From Acetoanaerobium pronyense (GTDB lineage Bacteria > Bacillota > Clostridia > Peptostreptococcales > Filifactoraceae): a stretch of 64,000 nt of DNA. The stretch covers positions 1 through 64,000 of the forward strand of contig NZ_JAGGLI010000003.1 in assembly GCF_017874355.1 (NCBI RefSeq), in the 5' to 3' direction. Shown one piece after another: positions 55,096 through 64,000 of this stretch. The notes under the pieces were generated by a model that made no database searches, was not told the DNA's origin, and saw nothing but the letters and a program-made list of their open reading frames with translations. The stretch's first letter is position 1, and each line of letters begins with the position of its first letter. The position numbers were made by a program, and so were the translations under genes.

Positions 55096-55812
55096 TCACC
55101 TTCCGCTTTCCACAGGCGTAGCGTATTTATATTCGATTTTTTTACTATATCTTGGAAGAACTACATCCTCTTTCTTTTCTATAGAAGAGTTTATATTATA
55201 GTTTTTTCTCATCTCCCAAATTATCCCGTATCTCAGATTAAGTCCTGATTCCAGAGTGTCAGGATTCCCAATAGCTCTAATTTCAAAAGGCGGGTATACT
55301 GGATTGCCGTTTATGAATAACCTATCTCCTGATAGTCTAAACTCCGTACTTATTACGTACCGTTCATCATTTATAGCTATACCTTCTGCTCCTGAGGCAT
55401 TTAGTTTGTTTATTATTGAAAGAAGAAGCTCATAGTTATAAATAAGAATACTAGTATCTCTATCTGAGGCTTGTTCTTGAAATCTTACTACTATTCCAGG
55501 CCCTCTTCCTTCCTTATATCCAGATAATAGTTCATATTTTTCAATCTCTTTTTTAAGTTCTTGTTCTATAGCATCCTCTTGTATCTCTGAATTTTTTAGT
55601 TCTTTTATAGTTCCCTCTAATGCCTGAAGTTCTCTATCTAGCTCTGTCTTTTTTTCTCTTAGGGTTTTAAGGTCTCCTTGAAGCTGCCTAGATTTTTGAG
55701 ATGAAGCTATTCCTCCTGTAAATTCGTTAATTGTTCTAAGCTGTATAGTAAGCGTCAACCCTATTATAAAGCTAAAAATCAAAAATAATATCTTTTCTTT
55801 TCCTATCTTCAT
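55096..55812 (-). CDS. DUF881 family protein (copy 1, YlxW-like)
   Basis: Also 238 residues, with an N-terminal membrane helix, a coiled coil (about 35-85) and the DUF881 domain: ASGAEGIAINDERYV and GDRLFINGNPVYPPFEIRAIG, the latter spanning the family core. It shares layout with the following copy, so the two are a tandem duplicate. It is 6 bases after ftsQ. Confidence 0.9.
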   Translation of the reverse strand: MKIGKEKILFLIFSFIIGLTLTIQLRTINEFTGGIASSQKSRQLQGDLKTLREKKTELDRELQALEGTIKELKNSEIQEDAIEQELKKEIEKYELLSGYKEGRGPGIVVRFQEQASDRDTSILIYNYELLLSIINKLNASGAEGIAINDERYVISTEFRLSGDRLFINGNPVYPPFEIRAIGNPDTLESGLNLRYGIIWEMRKNYNINSSIEKKEDVVLPRYSKKIEYKYATPVESGR

Positions 55813-55818
55813 CTATAT

Positions 55819-56544
55819 CTACCCTTCTCTATAAACCGGATAACTGTTGAATCTCATATCTATAATACCATGTCTTATGCCTTTAGTGAAAAGATCTAGC
55901 AAAATTTGATTAAGCTGTAGCATTTTATAGTTTATATCATTGCCATCTCCCAATAAAACAGTAATTCCATTATTGGTTGTCATAGTTATGTTTTCCAAAT
56001 CCGAAAGATTTATTTCATAGATGCTTTCAAGTAATCTCGCATTTTGAGAAACTGATATAAAGCTTAAAACAGTTGTAAACTGTTCTTCATCCTCTACAGG
56101 AACTCTTTCACCTATTTTTACTTCTAGGGTTTTTATTCCACTAATTATAGGGATTTGTATATTTGATAGATTTTGCTCCATTCTTAGAACATATCCTTCT
56201 TCATCTATTATTGCAAATCCTCCAGAAAAGGGTACTACTCCAGTTTCCTTTCTTTCATTTATAGAAAGAATAAGAGTTGCTGGAAATCTTCTTTTTATAG
56301 TTATGTCTTTTATATATGGATTTTCAAGTATCCTAGTTCGTGCAAGGTCCGTATCCATTAAATATATATTTTTGTTTTTATGAAGACCTGAGATTTCAAA
56401 TAATGAATCTCGGGTTATCTGAGTTTCACCCAAAAGAATTATATCCTTAAGGTGAAATCTAGGGGATAAAAAGTAAAATCCTATAGACAAAATCATTAAG
56501 GAAATGGCTATTATGACTATAGTTTTTATCTTATTTCTATACAT
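55819..56544 (-). CDS. ftsQ: Cell division protein FtsQ/DivIB
   Basis: The bitopic division protein joins FtsL and FtsB in activating septal wall synthesis. A membrane helix (about residues 6-28) is followed by a POTRA domain beginning FHLKDIILLGETQITRD, and an FtsQ beta domain with INERKETGVVPFSGGFAIIDEEGYVL spread over strands. The length of 241 residues is normal. I chose the ATG at 56544, since GGGA lies 6 bases upstream; an in-frame TTG opens at 56562. Confidence 0.9.
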   Translation of the reverse strand: MYRNKIKTIVIIAISLMILSIGFYFLSPRFHLKDIILLGETQITRDSLFEISGLHKNKNIYLMDTDLARTRILENPYIKDITIKRRFPATLILSINERKETGVVPFSGGFAIIDEEGYVLRMEQNLSNIQIPIISGIKTLEVKIGERVPVEDEEQFTTVLSFISVSQNARLLESIYEINLSDLENITMTTNNGITVLLGDGNDINYKMLQLNQILLDLFTKGIRHGIIDMRFNSYPVYREG

Positions 56545-56562
56545 CAATATTCCCGCTTTCAA

Positions 56563-57654
56563 TCAACTATTTCTCATTACAATATTATAAATTTCTTCCG
56601 AAGGACATGATTTCGATAAAAGCTTACTACTTTTTTCCATCTTAACTTTAAGTCCTTCGTCAAATATAATTTCATTTATTTTAGCTTTAAGTATTTCATA
56701 GCTTAAGTCCTTCTCTTTAATGAAAAATCCTGCCCCTGAATTTTCTACAGACTTAGCATTATATTCCTGATGATTTTCTGCAGTATTAGCCTTAGGAATA
56801 ACGATCGATGCTCTTCCTAAAAAGCTCACCTCCGCTAAGGTTATTGCTCCAGCACTGCATATTATAAGATCAGATGCAGACATATAAGTCCCTATCTTAT
56901 CTATATAGGGAAGGATTTGAAAATTTTCATTTAACTCTTCTTTTCCAAGAGATTCTATAAATGTTTTGTAATGATATCTACCAGTAACATGTATCAAGAA
57001 ATAATCCTTTTGTTTATCATTCAAAATCATCTCTTTAATAGCCTTATTTAGACCAGTAGATCCGCCGCTCCCTCCTACTGAAAGGATAAGCTTCTTGTTT
57101 AGAGGAATATTTAAACTTTCTTTTGCCTTTTCTCTTGAATCATTAAAGTAATTTTGCCTTATTGGATTCCCTACAAAAAATGATTTTTCAGGGTATTTGA
57201 ATCTTTTGATTGATTCTTCAAAGCCTGTCAAAATATAATCTGTCTTTTTGGAGAGAAGCTTATTTGTGACTCCAGGAAATACATTTTGCTCATGTATAGC
57301 AGTTTTTATACCCATCAATGAGGCAATCATAACAACTGGACCTGATACATATCCTCCTGTCCCTATTACCATATCTGGTTTTTCTTCTTTGATAATTTTT
57401 CTTACATCACTTAAAGATTTTAAAAGCTTTATGGTTCTTTTCATGCTTTCTATATTGAGTTTTCTGGGAAACCCTTTTACATCTATTGTTTTAAATCTAT
57501 ATCCATATGCAGGAACTATTTTTGATTCCAAGCTATTTGGAGTTCCTATATAAAGTACTTCCAAGTTTTTTTCCTTTTCCATAAACTTGTCTGCTATGGA
57601 AAGAGCCGGATATATATGCCCTCCAGTTCCTCCTCCTGCTACTATAAGTTTCAT
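56563..57654 (-). CDS. murG: UDP-N-acetylglucosamine-lipid I transferase
   Basis: MurG adds GlcNAc to lipid I to make lipid II on the inner membrane face. The glycine-rich GGGTGGHIYPALS at residue 7, GTGGYVSGP near 102 and GGSGGSTGLN near 190 are signatures, as is the segment AGAITLAEVSFLGRASIVIP near 270. The length of 363 residues is normal. No murB follows, although one lies here in Bacillus. Confidence 0.96.
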   Translation of the reverse strand: MKLIVAGGGTGGHIYPALSIADKFMEKEKNLEVLYIGTPNSLESKIVPAYGYRFKTIDVKGFPRKLNIESMKRTIKLLKSLSDVRKIIKEEKPDMVIGTGGYVSGPVVMIASLMGIKTAIHEQNVFPGVTNKLLSKKTDYILTGFEESIKRFKYPEKSFFVGNPIRQNYFNDSREKAKESLNIPLNKKLILSVGGSGGSTGLNKAIKEMILNDKQKDYFLIHVTGRYHYKTFIESLGKEELNENFQILPYIDKIGTYMSASDLIICSAGAITLAEVSFLGRASIVIPKANTAENHQEYNAKSVENSGAGFFIKEKDLSYEILKAKINEIIFDEGLKVKMEKSSKLLSKSCPSEEIYNIVMRNS

Positions 57655-57680
57655 ATTGACTCCTTAAATAAATTTTGTTT

Positions 57681-58793
57681 CTAGACCTTAGTATGCCTTG
57701 AAATATTTAGTATAATACCTATTGCTGCCATAAATATTACAAGGGAAGTTCCCCCGTAGCTAATAAAAGGTAGCGGAATCCCTGTGTTTGGAATTGCCGA
57801 AGTTGCAACCCCAACATTCACTAGCACTTGTATCCCTATTTGAAAGGTAATTCCAGCTACTATCATCGTCCCGTAAAGATCCGGGGCATTCATTGCTATT
57901 TTAAAACACTTGCTTATTAAAAGCGAAAACAAGATAAGGAGAATTATTCCACCTATATATCCAAGTTCCTCTCCTATAATTGCAAATATAAAATCATTTT
58001 GAGGCTCTGGAAGATAGAAAAACTTTTGTCTGCTTCTTCCAAGACCTAGTCCCGTAATTCCTCCAGATGCTAATGCATAAAGAGACTGTATGACCTGATA
58101 GCCGTCTCCAAGCCTATCCTGAAATGGATCTCTAAAAGTCATAAACCTCTTCATTCTGTAAGGTTTAGCCAAAATCAGGACGAATATTCCAGCTGCTCCT
58201 GCTATAATTGTTGAAAATACGGAAATCCAAGGAACTCCCGCAACAAAAAGCATGGCAAAGGTAACAAATAGTATTGTAAAGCTTGTAGATAAGTCTGGCT
58301 GAAGAATTATAAAAACAACTGCTATAAAGGAATAAATAAAAGGTTGAATAAATGTGCTGAACTTTGTTATATGCTTTCTTCTATTACTTATAATTCTAGC
58401 AGCTATAAGTATGCAAGAGAATTTTGCAACCTCAGAAGGCATAAGTGTCCCAAGAGGTCCTAAATCCATCCATCTAGTAGCATGGTTAAGAGTTATTCCA
58501 AGGGGTGTCCATAATGTTACTATTAAAAGAAGATATGCGACTATAATGAAAAATAAATCGAATTTCTTATACATCTTATAATCTATCTTTGAAACTATAA
58601 GCATTACTATTAGTCCTAAAGTTGAAAAAATAATCTCTTTTTTCAAGAAGTAGGATGTATCTCCATATTTAAATTTTGCCTGCACAAAGCTTGCACTATA
58701 TACCATTATTATTCCAATTAAAACTAAAAGTATAGTCAGGAAGAAAAGACCAAAATCAAAGCTTCCTTGACCCTTGTATTTTTTTGATTCCAA
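57681..58793 (-). CDS. ftsW: Lipid II glycosyltransferase of the SEDS family (FtsW/SpoVE)
   Basis: This membrane glycosyltransferase polymerises glycan strands with a partner penicillin-binding protein. About ten membrane helices are evident; the SEDS signature is in NVGVATSAIPNTGIPLPFISYGG near residue 325, split in two stretches by VATSA, and the catalytic Asp region AILQPDLSTSF near 165. The length of 370 residues is normal. FtsW and SpoVE cannot be told apart by sequence alone; absence of sporulation genes favours FtsW. Confidence 0.93.
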   Translation of the reverse strand: MESKKYKGQGSFDFGLFFLTILLVLIGIIMVYSASFVQAKFKYGDTSYFLKKEIIFSTLGLIVMLIVSKIDYKMYKKFDLFFIIVAYLLLIVTLWTPLGITLNHATRWMDLGPLGTLMPSEVAKFSCILIAARIISNRRKHITKFSTFIQPFIYSFIAVVFIILQPDLSTSFTILFVTFAMLFVAGVPWISVFSTIIAGAAGIFVLILAKPYRMKRFMTFRDPFQDRLGDGYQVIQSLYALASGGITGLGLGRSRQKFFYLPEPQNDFIFAIIGEELGYIGGIILLILFSLLISKCFKIAMNAPDLYGTMIVAGITFQIGIQVLVNVGVATSAIPNTGIPLPFISYGGTSLVIFMAAIGIILNISRHTKV

Positions 58794-58809
58794 TTTGCAT
58801 CACCTGAAC

Positions 58810-60156
58810 CTATAAGGTATTTACCCAGTTTTTAAAGTCCCATCCTCTTTCTTCATAGCTTGAGTACATATCCCAGCTTGCACACGCAGGGGAAAGAAGC
58901 ACTGTATCTTTAGGTCTAGCTATGGTTTTTGCAAATTTTACCGCTTCCTCCATGCTATTAACCTTAGTTATAGAGTCAAACCCTTTTAATTTTGCAGTAT
59001 TTTCTATAATATCTTTTGTTTCGCCTAAAAGTATTAAATGATATACTTTTCCATTAAAGGAATCAATAAATTCTGTAAAATCGCTTTTTTTATCCATACC
59101 CCCTGCAATTAAAATAATAGGAGATGGGACAGCCTCAAGAGCTTTTATTGATGAATCTGGATTAGTTCCCTTAGAATCATTGATATATCTTACCTCTCCA
59201 GTATCCATTACAAGTTCTAACCTATGCTCCACACCATTAAAGTCTATAATAGTATCTTTTATGGTTTTTTCATCTACCCCTGCGAGAATAGAAATTGCTG
59301 TTGCCGCAAGGATATTTTCTATATTATGATTTCCTAAAAGCTTAATTAAGTTTAAATTTACAATCTTTATTTTATTTCCGTTTATATTTGAAACAACATA
59401 GTCTTCATCCACATATACTCCACAATCTACTTTTTCTTTTCTGCTAAAAAAAATAATTTTAGGAGCTATATTTTCTTGGTTTAGTCTAAGTCTTTTATCA
59501 TCATAATTTAAAACTAAGTAATCACTTTCTTTTTGATTTTCAAATATTCTAAACTTCGCAGCAATATAGTTTTCCATAGTTTTATGTCTGTTCAAATGAT
59601 CTTCGGTAATATTAAGTAGTACAGATATATGAGGTCTAAAATCATATATCGACTCAAGCTGAAAACTCGAAAGCTCTGTAACCATTAAAGTATTATCATC
59701 AGCCATAACTGCTTTATCAAGCACTGGAGTTCCTATGTTTCCAACTATATAAGTGTTTTCCTGAAAATTTTTGCATATCTCTCCAACTAATGTAGTAGTT
59801 GTAGTTTTTCCATTAGTTCCAGTTATTCCTATATATGTTCCCCTGCCCAATCTATAGGCAAGCTCTATATCTCCAGTTATTTCAATACCTCTTGATCTAA
59901 ACTTAGCTACAAAATCAAGATCCAAAGATATACCAGGAGACATGATTACTATATCTGCATCTTCATCTCCCGTTGGATTTTCTCCAAGATTGAGCTCTAT
60001 ATTTTTCATTTCCTTTATTTTATTTATTTTAATTTCATCATGATTTGAATTTGAGTCAAACACCTGAATTTTTACATCTTGTTTTGAAAAAAAATCCACT
60101 ACAGAAAATCCAGATTTACCAAGACCTACAACTACAATATCAGAATATTTTCCCAT
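58810..60156 (-). CDS. murD: UDP-N-acetylmuramoylalanine-D-glutamate ligase
   Basis: MurD adds D-glutamate to UDP-MurNAc-L-Ala using ATP. The P-loop GITGTNGKTTTT is near residue 111, LNITEDHLNRH near 180, and INDSKGTNPDS near 305. The length of 448 residues is normal. It lies between mraY and ftsW in the standard order. Confidence 0.97.
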   Translation of the reverse strand: MGKYSDIVVVGLGKSGFSVVDFFSKQDVKIQVFDSNSNHDEIKINKIKEMKNIELNLGENPTGDEDADIVIMSPGISLDLDFVAKFRSRGIEITGDIELAYRLGRGTYIGITGTNGKTTTTTLVGEICKNFQENTYIVGNIGTPVLDKAVMADDNTLMVTELSSFQLESIYDFRPHISVLLNITEDHLNRHKTMENYIAAKFRIFENQKESDYLVLNYDDKRLRLNQENIAPKIIFFSRKEKVDCGVYVDEDYVVSNINGNKIKIVNLNLIKLLGNHNIENILAATAISILAGVDEKTIKDTIIDFNGVEHRLELVMDTGEVRYINDSKGTNPDSSIKALEAVPSPIILIAGGMDKKSDFTEFIDSFNGKVYHLILLGETKDIIENTAKLKGFDSITKVNSMEEAVKFAKTIARPKDTVLLSPACASWDMYSSYEERGWDFKNWVNTL

Positions 60157-60174
60157 AACTCTCGCCCCTTCTTT

Positions 60175-61143
60175 TTAAATTGCAGTTAATCCTATTATAC
60201 ACAGAATAAAAGTTGTTAAGTAAAAAACTTTTACCACTTTTGTTTCCTTCCAACCAGATAGTTCGAAGTGATGATGTATAGGACTCATTTTAAAAACTCT
60301 TTTTTTGAAAAATTTAAATGAAATTACCTGTATTATAACAGAAAGACTTTCCGCAAAGTATATAAATCCTACTATTGGAACAATTAAAGATATATTCAAA
60401 ATCACTGCAGCTGCTGCTATAGCTCCTCCCAGAGCCATAGAGCCAGTATCTCCCATAAATACTCTTGCTGGATATCTATTAACCCTTAAAAAACCTAGAC
60501 AACCTCCAGCTACAGCTGCCATAAATATAGACAGATGCCCATAACCCATATAGCCTGATACTAGCATAAAAAATAATGCAACTATAAAAGTTACGCTACT
60601 AGCAAGTCCATCGAGCCCATCCGTAAGGTTTACACTATTAGTTATAGCCACTATAACAAATACTAAAAATGGAACATAAAATATTTTCAAATCAAGAGTT
60701 ATATCATTAAAAAAAGGTACTATAAGCTCTGTTCCCATAGGGCTTGTATTTAGGTGGTATATTGAAAGAATAAGAGCAAACCCAAATTGAAGTATGATTT
60801 TTTGGTAAGCTCTAAGGCCTAAAGACCTTTTTAGTACTACTTTTATATAATCATCTAAAAAACCCACAAAACCAAATAAAAGCATAAAACTAAGTGCAAA
60901 TGCAAGCTCAGAGCTGTATTTTCCTGTGAATGCTATTGCAATTATTGTTGATAGTATAAATATAATCCCCCCCATAGTAGGCGTACCATTTTTTATAAGG
61001 TGAGACTGAGGACCATCCTCCCTAACAGTCTGTCCAAACTTTAGCTTTGATAGCATTGGAAGGACCATAGGTCCAATGATTGCTGCGCAAATCAGGGAAA
61101 TTAAAAAAGATATTGTCGTTTCTGTAAAAAATATATAGTTCAA
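60175..61143 (-). CDS. mraY: Phospho-N-acetylmuramoyl-pentapeptide transferase
   Basis: MraY makes lipid I from UDP-MurNAc-pentapeptide and undecaprenyl phosphate. Ten membrane helices and catalytic motifs are seen: DDYIKVV near residue 100, NLTDGLDGLA near 170, and GDTGSMALGGA near 230; SPIHHHFEL near 285 is family-typical. The start is a TTG at 61143, 8 bases after GGAGG; an earlier TTG at 61158 lies at that site. Confidence 0.95.
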   Translation of the reverse strand: MNYIFFTETTISFLISLICAAIIGPMVLPMLSKLKFGQTVREDGPQSHLIKNGTPTMGGIIFILSTIIAIAFTGKYSSELAFALSFMLLFGFVGFLDDYIKVVLKRSLGLRAYQKIILQFGFALILSIYHLNTSPMGTELIVPFFNDITLDLKIFYVPFLVFVIVAITNSVNLTDGLDGLASSVTFIVALFFMLVSGYMGYGHLSIFMAAVAGGCLGFLRVNRYPARVFMGDTGSMALGGAIAAAAVILNISLIVPIVGFIYFAESLSVIIQVISFKFFKKRVFKMSPIHHHFELSGWKETKVVKVFYLTTFILCIIGLTAI

Positions 61144-61160
61144 AATTATAACCTCCAAAA

Positions 61161-62528
61161 TTACTTTTTACTGTCTATCAGATATTCTGCCACTTTATCA
61201 AGGTTCATTCCTCTAGATCCTTTAATTAAAATTATATCGCCGTATTTTATTATACCTTTTATCTCATTTATTGCTAGATTTTTGTCAATGAAATGATAAA
61301 TAATCTTTCCTGTGTCTAAAGATGAAAGAGCAGCCTCTTTTGCATACTTCATTTCATTTCCTATAAATATGCATATATCACTCTCTTTAATAGCTTTTTC
61401 CCCTATTTCTCTATGCTTTATTTCAGATATGTCTCCAAGCTCCAGCATATCTCCTAAAATAGCTACTTTTCTGCCTTCTCCATAGTCTTTAAAAGAATCA
61501 AGAACAGCACTTATGGATTCTGGGTTAGCATTATAGGAATCATTTATTATCTTTATTCCATTTATTTCCCTTATATCTATTCTATGTTTGGAAGGCTTAA
61601 AACCTGCTAGTCCTTTTTGAATTTCCTCATCCCTCATACCAAGTTCAATGCATGTTGCTATTGCCGACAAAGAATTCAGCACATTGTGTTTTCCAATTGC
61701 AGGGAGCGTTATATTAAGATCTCTATCCATTCCCTTTACTTTAAAAATAGAGTTTTTTGAATCACTTTTGTAATCATAGGCAATTAAATCATTGTTTTCT
61801 GAAAAACCATATTTTATCAACCTAAAACTGCACTCTTCCTTTTTTAGCTTTGAAAGATAATCATCATCTCCATTTACTATAAGCAAATCTTTTTTTGTCA
61901 TGTAATTGCTAATTTCCATTTTAGCCTTAAATATATTTTCCTGAGTCTTTAGATTTTCTATATGAGCCGTCCCTATATTTGTAATTATACCTATATGAGG
62001 ATTTGTCAATTTGCATAAATAGTCTATTTCCCATAGCTCTGACATTCCCATTTCAAATACTGCTATATCGTCCTTTTCCTCAATAGATAGAGCGGTTAAA
62101 GGGAGCCCTATATGATTATTGAAGTTTCCAATTGTTCTATGGGTTTCATACCGAGCTGATAAAGCATGATACACCATATCCTTTGTTGTAGTTTTTCCGC
62201 TGCTTCCCGTTATTCCAATTTTTTTAATATTAAACTCATTTAGATATCCCTTTGAAAGCTCGCCAAGAGCTAAGTATGTATTTTCAACCTTAATTATTTC
62301 CTTTGAATCATATTTTTTTTCGGAAAGAATGAGAGAAGCTCCCATTTTGATGGCATCCTCTATAAAATCATGTCCATCAAAATTTTCACCCTTTAAAGCT
62401 ACATAAAGACAGTCTTTTTTTACTTCTCTACTATCAGTTACTACTAAATCTATCAAAGGGTTGTATTCTTCATATTCGTTTATACCATTTGTATATTTCA
62501 TTATTTTTATTTTCGATAGTTTTTTCAT
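61161..62528 (-). CDS. murF: UDP-N-acetylmuramoyl-tripeptide-D-alanyl-D-alanine ligase
   Basis: MurF joins D-Ala-D-Ala to the UDP-MurNAc-tripeptide. The P-loop GITGSSGKTTTKDM near residue 107, an EMGMSELWEI motif near 165, and INDSYNANPESI near 330 are present. The length of 455 residues is normal. It follows the penicillin-binding protein gene after a hairpin. Confidence 0.96.
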   Translation of the reverse strand: MKKLSKIKIMKYTNGINEYEEYNPLIDLVVTDSREVKKDCLYVALKGENFDGHDFIEDAIKMGASLILSEKKYDSKEIIKVENTYLALGELSKGYLNEFNIKKIGITGSSGKTTTKDMVYHALSARYETHRTIGNFNNHIGLPLTALSIEEKDDIAVFEMGMSELWEIDYLCKLTNPHIGIITNIGTAHIENLKTQENIFKAKMEISNYMTKKDLLIVNGDDDYLSKLKKEECSFRLIKYGFSENNDLIAYDYKSDSKNSIFKVKGMDRDLNITLPAIGKHNVLNSLSAIATCIELGMRDEEIQKGLAGFKPSKHRIDIREINGIKIINDSYNANPESISAVLDSFKDYGEGRKVAILGDMLELGDISEIKHREIGEKAIKESDICIFIGNEMKYAKEAALSSLDTGKIIYHFIDKNLAINEIKGIIKYGDIILIKGSRGMNLDKVAEYLIDSKK

Positions 62529-62553
62529 GACTAATTAATCCTTTCCCAATATC

Positions 62554-62580
62554 AAAGGCAATGTCAATGACATCGCCTTT
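62554..62580 (-). terminator. Hairpin after the penicillin-binding protein gene
   Basis: The 13-base arms AAAGGCAATGTCA (62554-62566) and TGACATCGCCTTT (62568-62580) pair with one wobble. The run of Ts after it on the minus strand is short, so it may be a weak or partial terminator between the penicillin-binding protein gene and murF. Confidence 0.5.
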
Positions 62581-62645
62581 TGTAATTAATTGACTCTTAA
62601 TTTTATCAAAAATTGTATATTAAAGCTATATGCTTAAAGAAGCAT

Positions 62646-64000
62646 TTATTCAAATTCTACGCTTACGCTATTCCCTTTTCTAACTATAGTTCCTGGGTTA
62701 GGAAGCTGGCTTTTTGCCTTTCCCGTTCCTACGTGTATGAATTCAAGTCCCATATTAGAAAGTAGTTCTTCAACCTCTCTAAATGTCATTCCAATAAGAT
62801 TTGGCATACTCATAGTCTCATCTTCTGAAGAAGAGATATAAAGCATAACAGAAGAATTAAGAGGAACCATCTCTCCTGGTTTTGGGAAGGTATCAAGTAC
62901 GATTCCTGATGTATCAAGCTCGGTAGGATTTTCTACAAAATAAGATAAACCAGCTTGATTCAAATTATATACCCCATCTGTAAAGGACATATTTCTAATT
63001 TCTGGAACTGCTACTCTTTTTATATTTGGATTATCAATGACCTGTGCATTAGGTTTTACTCCTAGATATCTTAAAGAGTCATAGACAATCTCTTTAACTA
63101 TAGGTCCTGATACTGTACTCCCAAAATGAGAGCCTGCCCTTGGCTCATCTACAAGCACAAGTACAGCTATTTTAGGATCTTCAACTGGAGCTATAGCTGC
63201 AAAGGATGCTATATAATATCCCTGGACATACTTTCCATCAACAACCTTCTGAGCTGTCCCTGTCTTTCCAGCAATTCTATATCCATCTATTTTTGCAATC
63301 CCTCCAGAACCATTTGCAACCACTGATTCCATAGAAAGCAGCACTTCATCTGCACTCTGCTTTGATACAGCTCTTTTAATCATCTCTGGTTCTACAGCTC
63401 TTATTATCTGGTTCTCCTCATCGGTTATCTCTTTAACTATTCTAGGCTTCATAAGCTTACCTTCATTTCCTATTGCCGATATAGCTGATAACATCTGTAT
63501 TGGAGTCACTGAAATACTCTGACCAAAAGAAGTAGTTGCAAGCTCCACGGGGCCCATATTTGAAATATTATACATCATTCCCAGTCCTTCCCCTGGAAGC
63601 TCTATTCCTGTCTTTTTACCAAATCCAAACGCAGTTATATATTCTAAAAATTTTTGTTGACCAAGTCTTTGCGCCACCTCAATAAATGTGGAGTTTACTG
63701 ACTGCTCCATTGCATGAGTAAAGGTTATATTCCCAAAAGGCTGTGGCCTCCAGTTTCTAATTCTTCTATTTGCAACCTCTGTAAAACCCTTGTCGTTAAA
63801 CCATTCATCAGGACGGGTGAGTCCTTCCTCAAAGGCTGCTGCCGCCGTTACGATTTTGAATGGAGAACCTGGCTCATATATATCATTTACAGCCGGATTT
63901 CTCCACATCTGATATATTTCCTTGAGTCTATCTTCATCTGTCTCAGCCGCTGATATAGTTTCTTCAAACAAAGGATATAAAGGTGTTCTAGAATCATTTG
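62646..64000 (-). CDS. Penicillin-binding protein with PASTA domains (class B transpeptidase, SpoVD/PBP2-like), C-terminal part
   Basis: The frame runs off the right edge, so the start is outside. The transpeptidase domain has its serine in GSPFKIVTA, the SxN motif in QSVNSTFIEV and KTGT in AGKTGTAQK. Two C-terminal PASTA repeats follow, starting with VAVPEIRNMSF and SMPNLIGMTF. Such PASTA-bearing class B PBPs make the septal or spore wall with a SEDS partner, here possibly the ftsW product. Spore-specific versus vegetative use cannot be judged from this end. Confidence 0.93.
   Translation of the reverse strand, partial: NDSRTPLYPLFEETISAAETDEDRLKEIYQMWRNPAVNDIYEPGSPFKIVTAAAAFEEGLTRPDEWFNDKGFTEVANRRIRNWRPQPFGNITFTHAMEQSVNSTFIEVAQRLGQQKFLEYITAFGFGKKTGIELPGEGLGMMYNISNMGPVELATTSFGQSISVTPIQMLSAISAIGNEGKLMKPRIVKEITDEENQIIRAVEPEMIKRAVSKQSADEVLLSMESVVANGSGGIAKIDGYRIAGKTGTAQKVVDGKYVQGYYIASFAAIAPVEDPKIAVLVLVDEPRAGSHFGSTVSGPIVKEIVYDSLRYLGVKPNAQVIDNPNIKRVAVPEIRNMSFTDGVYNLNQAGLSYFVENPTELDTSGIVLDTFPKPGEMVPLNSSVMLYISSSEDETMSMPNLIGMTFREVEELLSNMGLEFIHVGTGKAKSQLPNPGTIVRKGNSVSVEFE

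Overview
The window is a compact, AT-rich (low-GC) chromosomal core region of a Gram-positive anaerobe of the Clostridia type; gene order and the class III ribonucleotide reductase fit a Tissierellales or Peptostreptococcales-like lineage, but I cannot name the genus. Almost everything is on the minus strand. The exceptions are rpmB, rqcH and a BrkB-family gene. I see no mobile elements, CRISPR arrays, tRNA genes or clear foreign segments.

Layout from left to right. 1-570: the 5' end of a 16S rRNA gene with leader and promoter. 574-7430: nrdDG behind two NrdR-like boxes, a solitary cobQ, a tocopherol-cyclase-like protein, proC and a small membrane protein. 7696-13367: a coiled-coil protein, coaD, rsmD, recG, fakA and an Asp23-family gene. 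13568-13759: rpmB, divergent. 13836-29581: a long housekeeping run, read from the right as yicC-remA-gmk-rpoZ-coaBC-priA-def-fmt-DUF116-yugP, then rsmB-rlmN-stp-prkC-rsgA-rpe-thiN. 29939-32612: rqcH and the BrkB gene, on the plus strand.

32760-37899: pyrR-uraA under apparent PyrR RNA control, then rluD-type pseudouridine synthase, lspA, trpS and mtnN. 38042-41423: T-box-controlled ileS. 41464-45526: divIVA, ylmH, yggT, sepF, yggS and a lone HlyD-like adaptor. 45747-52168: gpsA, plsY, der, a DUF512 protein and an OmpR-type two-component pair. 52255-64000: nrdR, ftsZ and the division and cell-wall cluster (sbp, two DUF881 genes, ftsQ, murG, ftsW, murD, mraY, murF, and a PASTA-bearing penicillin-binding protein cut by the window edge).

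How it fits together: the right half is a cell-wall and division island whose Z-ring parts are FtsZ, SepF and DivIVA. No ftsA or murB lies at the usual places, and the sporulation genes that often sit beside ftsZ and gpsA are absent, which suggests a lineage that does not sporulate. The PASTA kinase and phosphatase pair is a likely wall-linked signalling partner. The most notable observations are: an IleRS whose HIGH signature reads G-I-H-H, the swapped motif tied to extreme mupirocin resistance; two different-looking PyrR leaders in one operon, the second arranged as a possible translational switch; NrdR-like boxes at nrdDG with nrdR in the same window; a three-copy 11-bp-phased direct repeat in front of the response regulator; and a histidine kinase that appears to start at an ATT codon.
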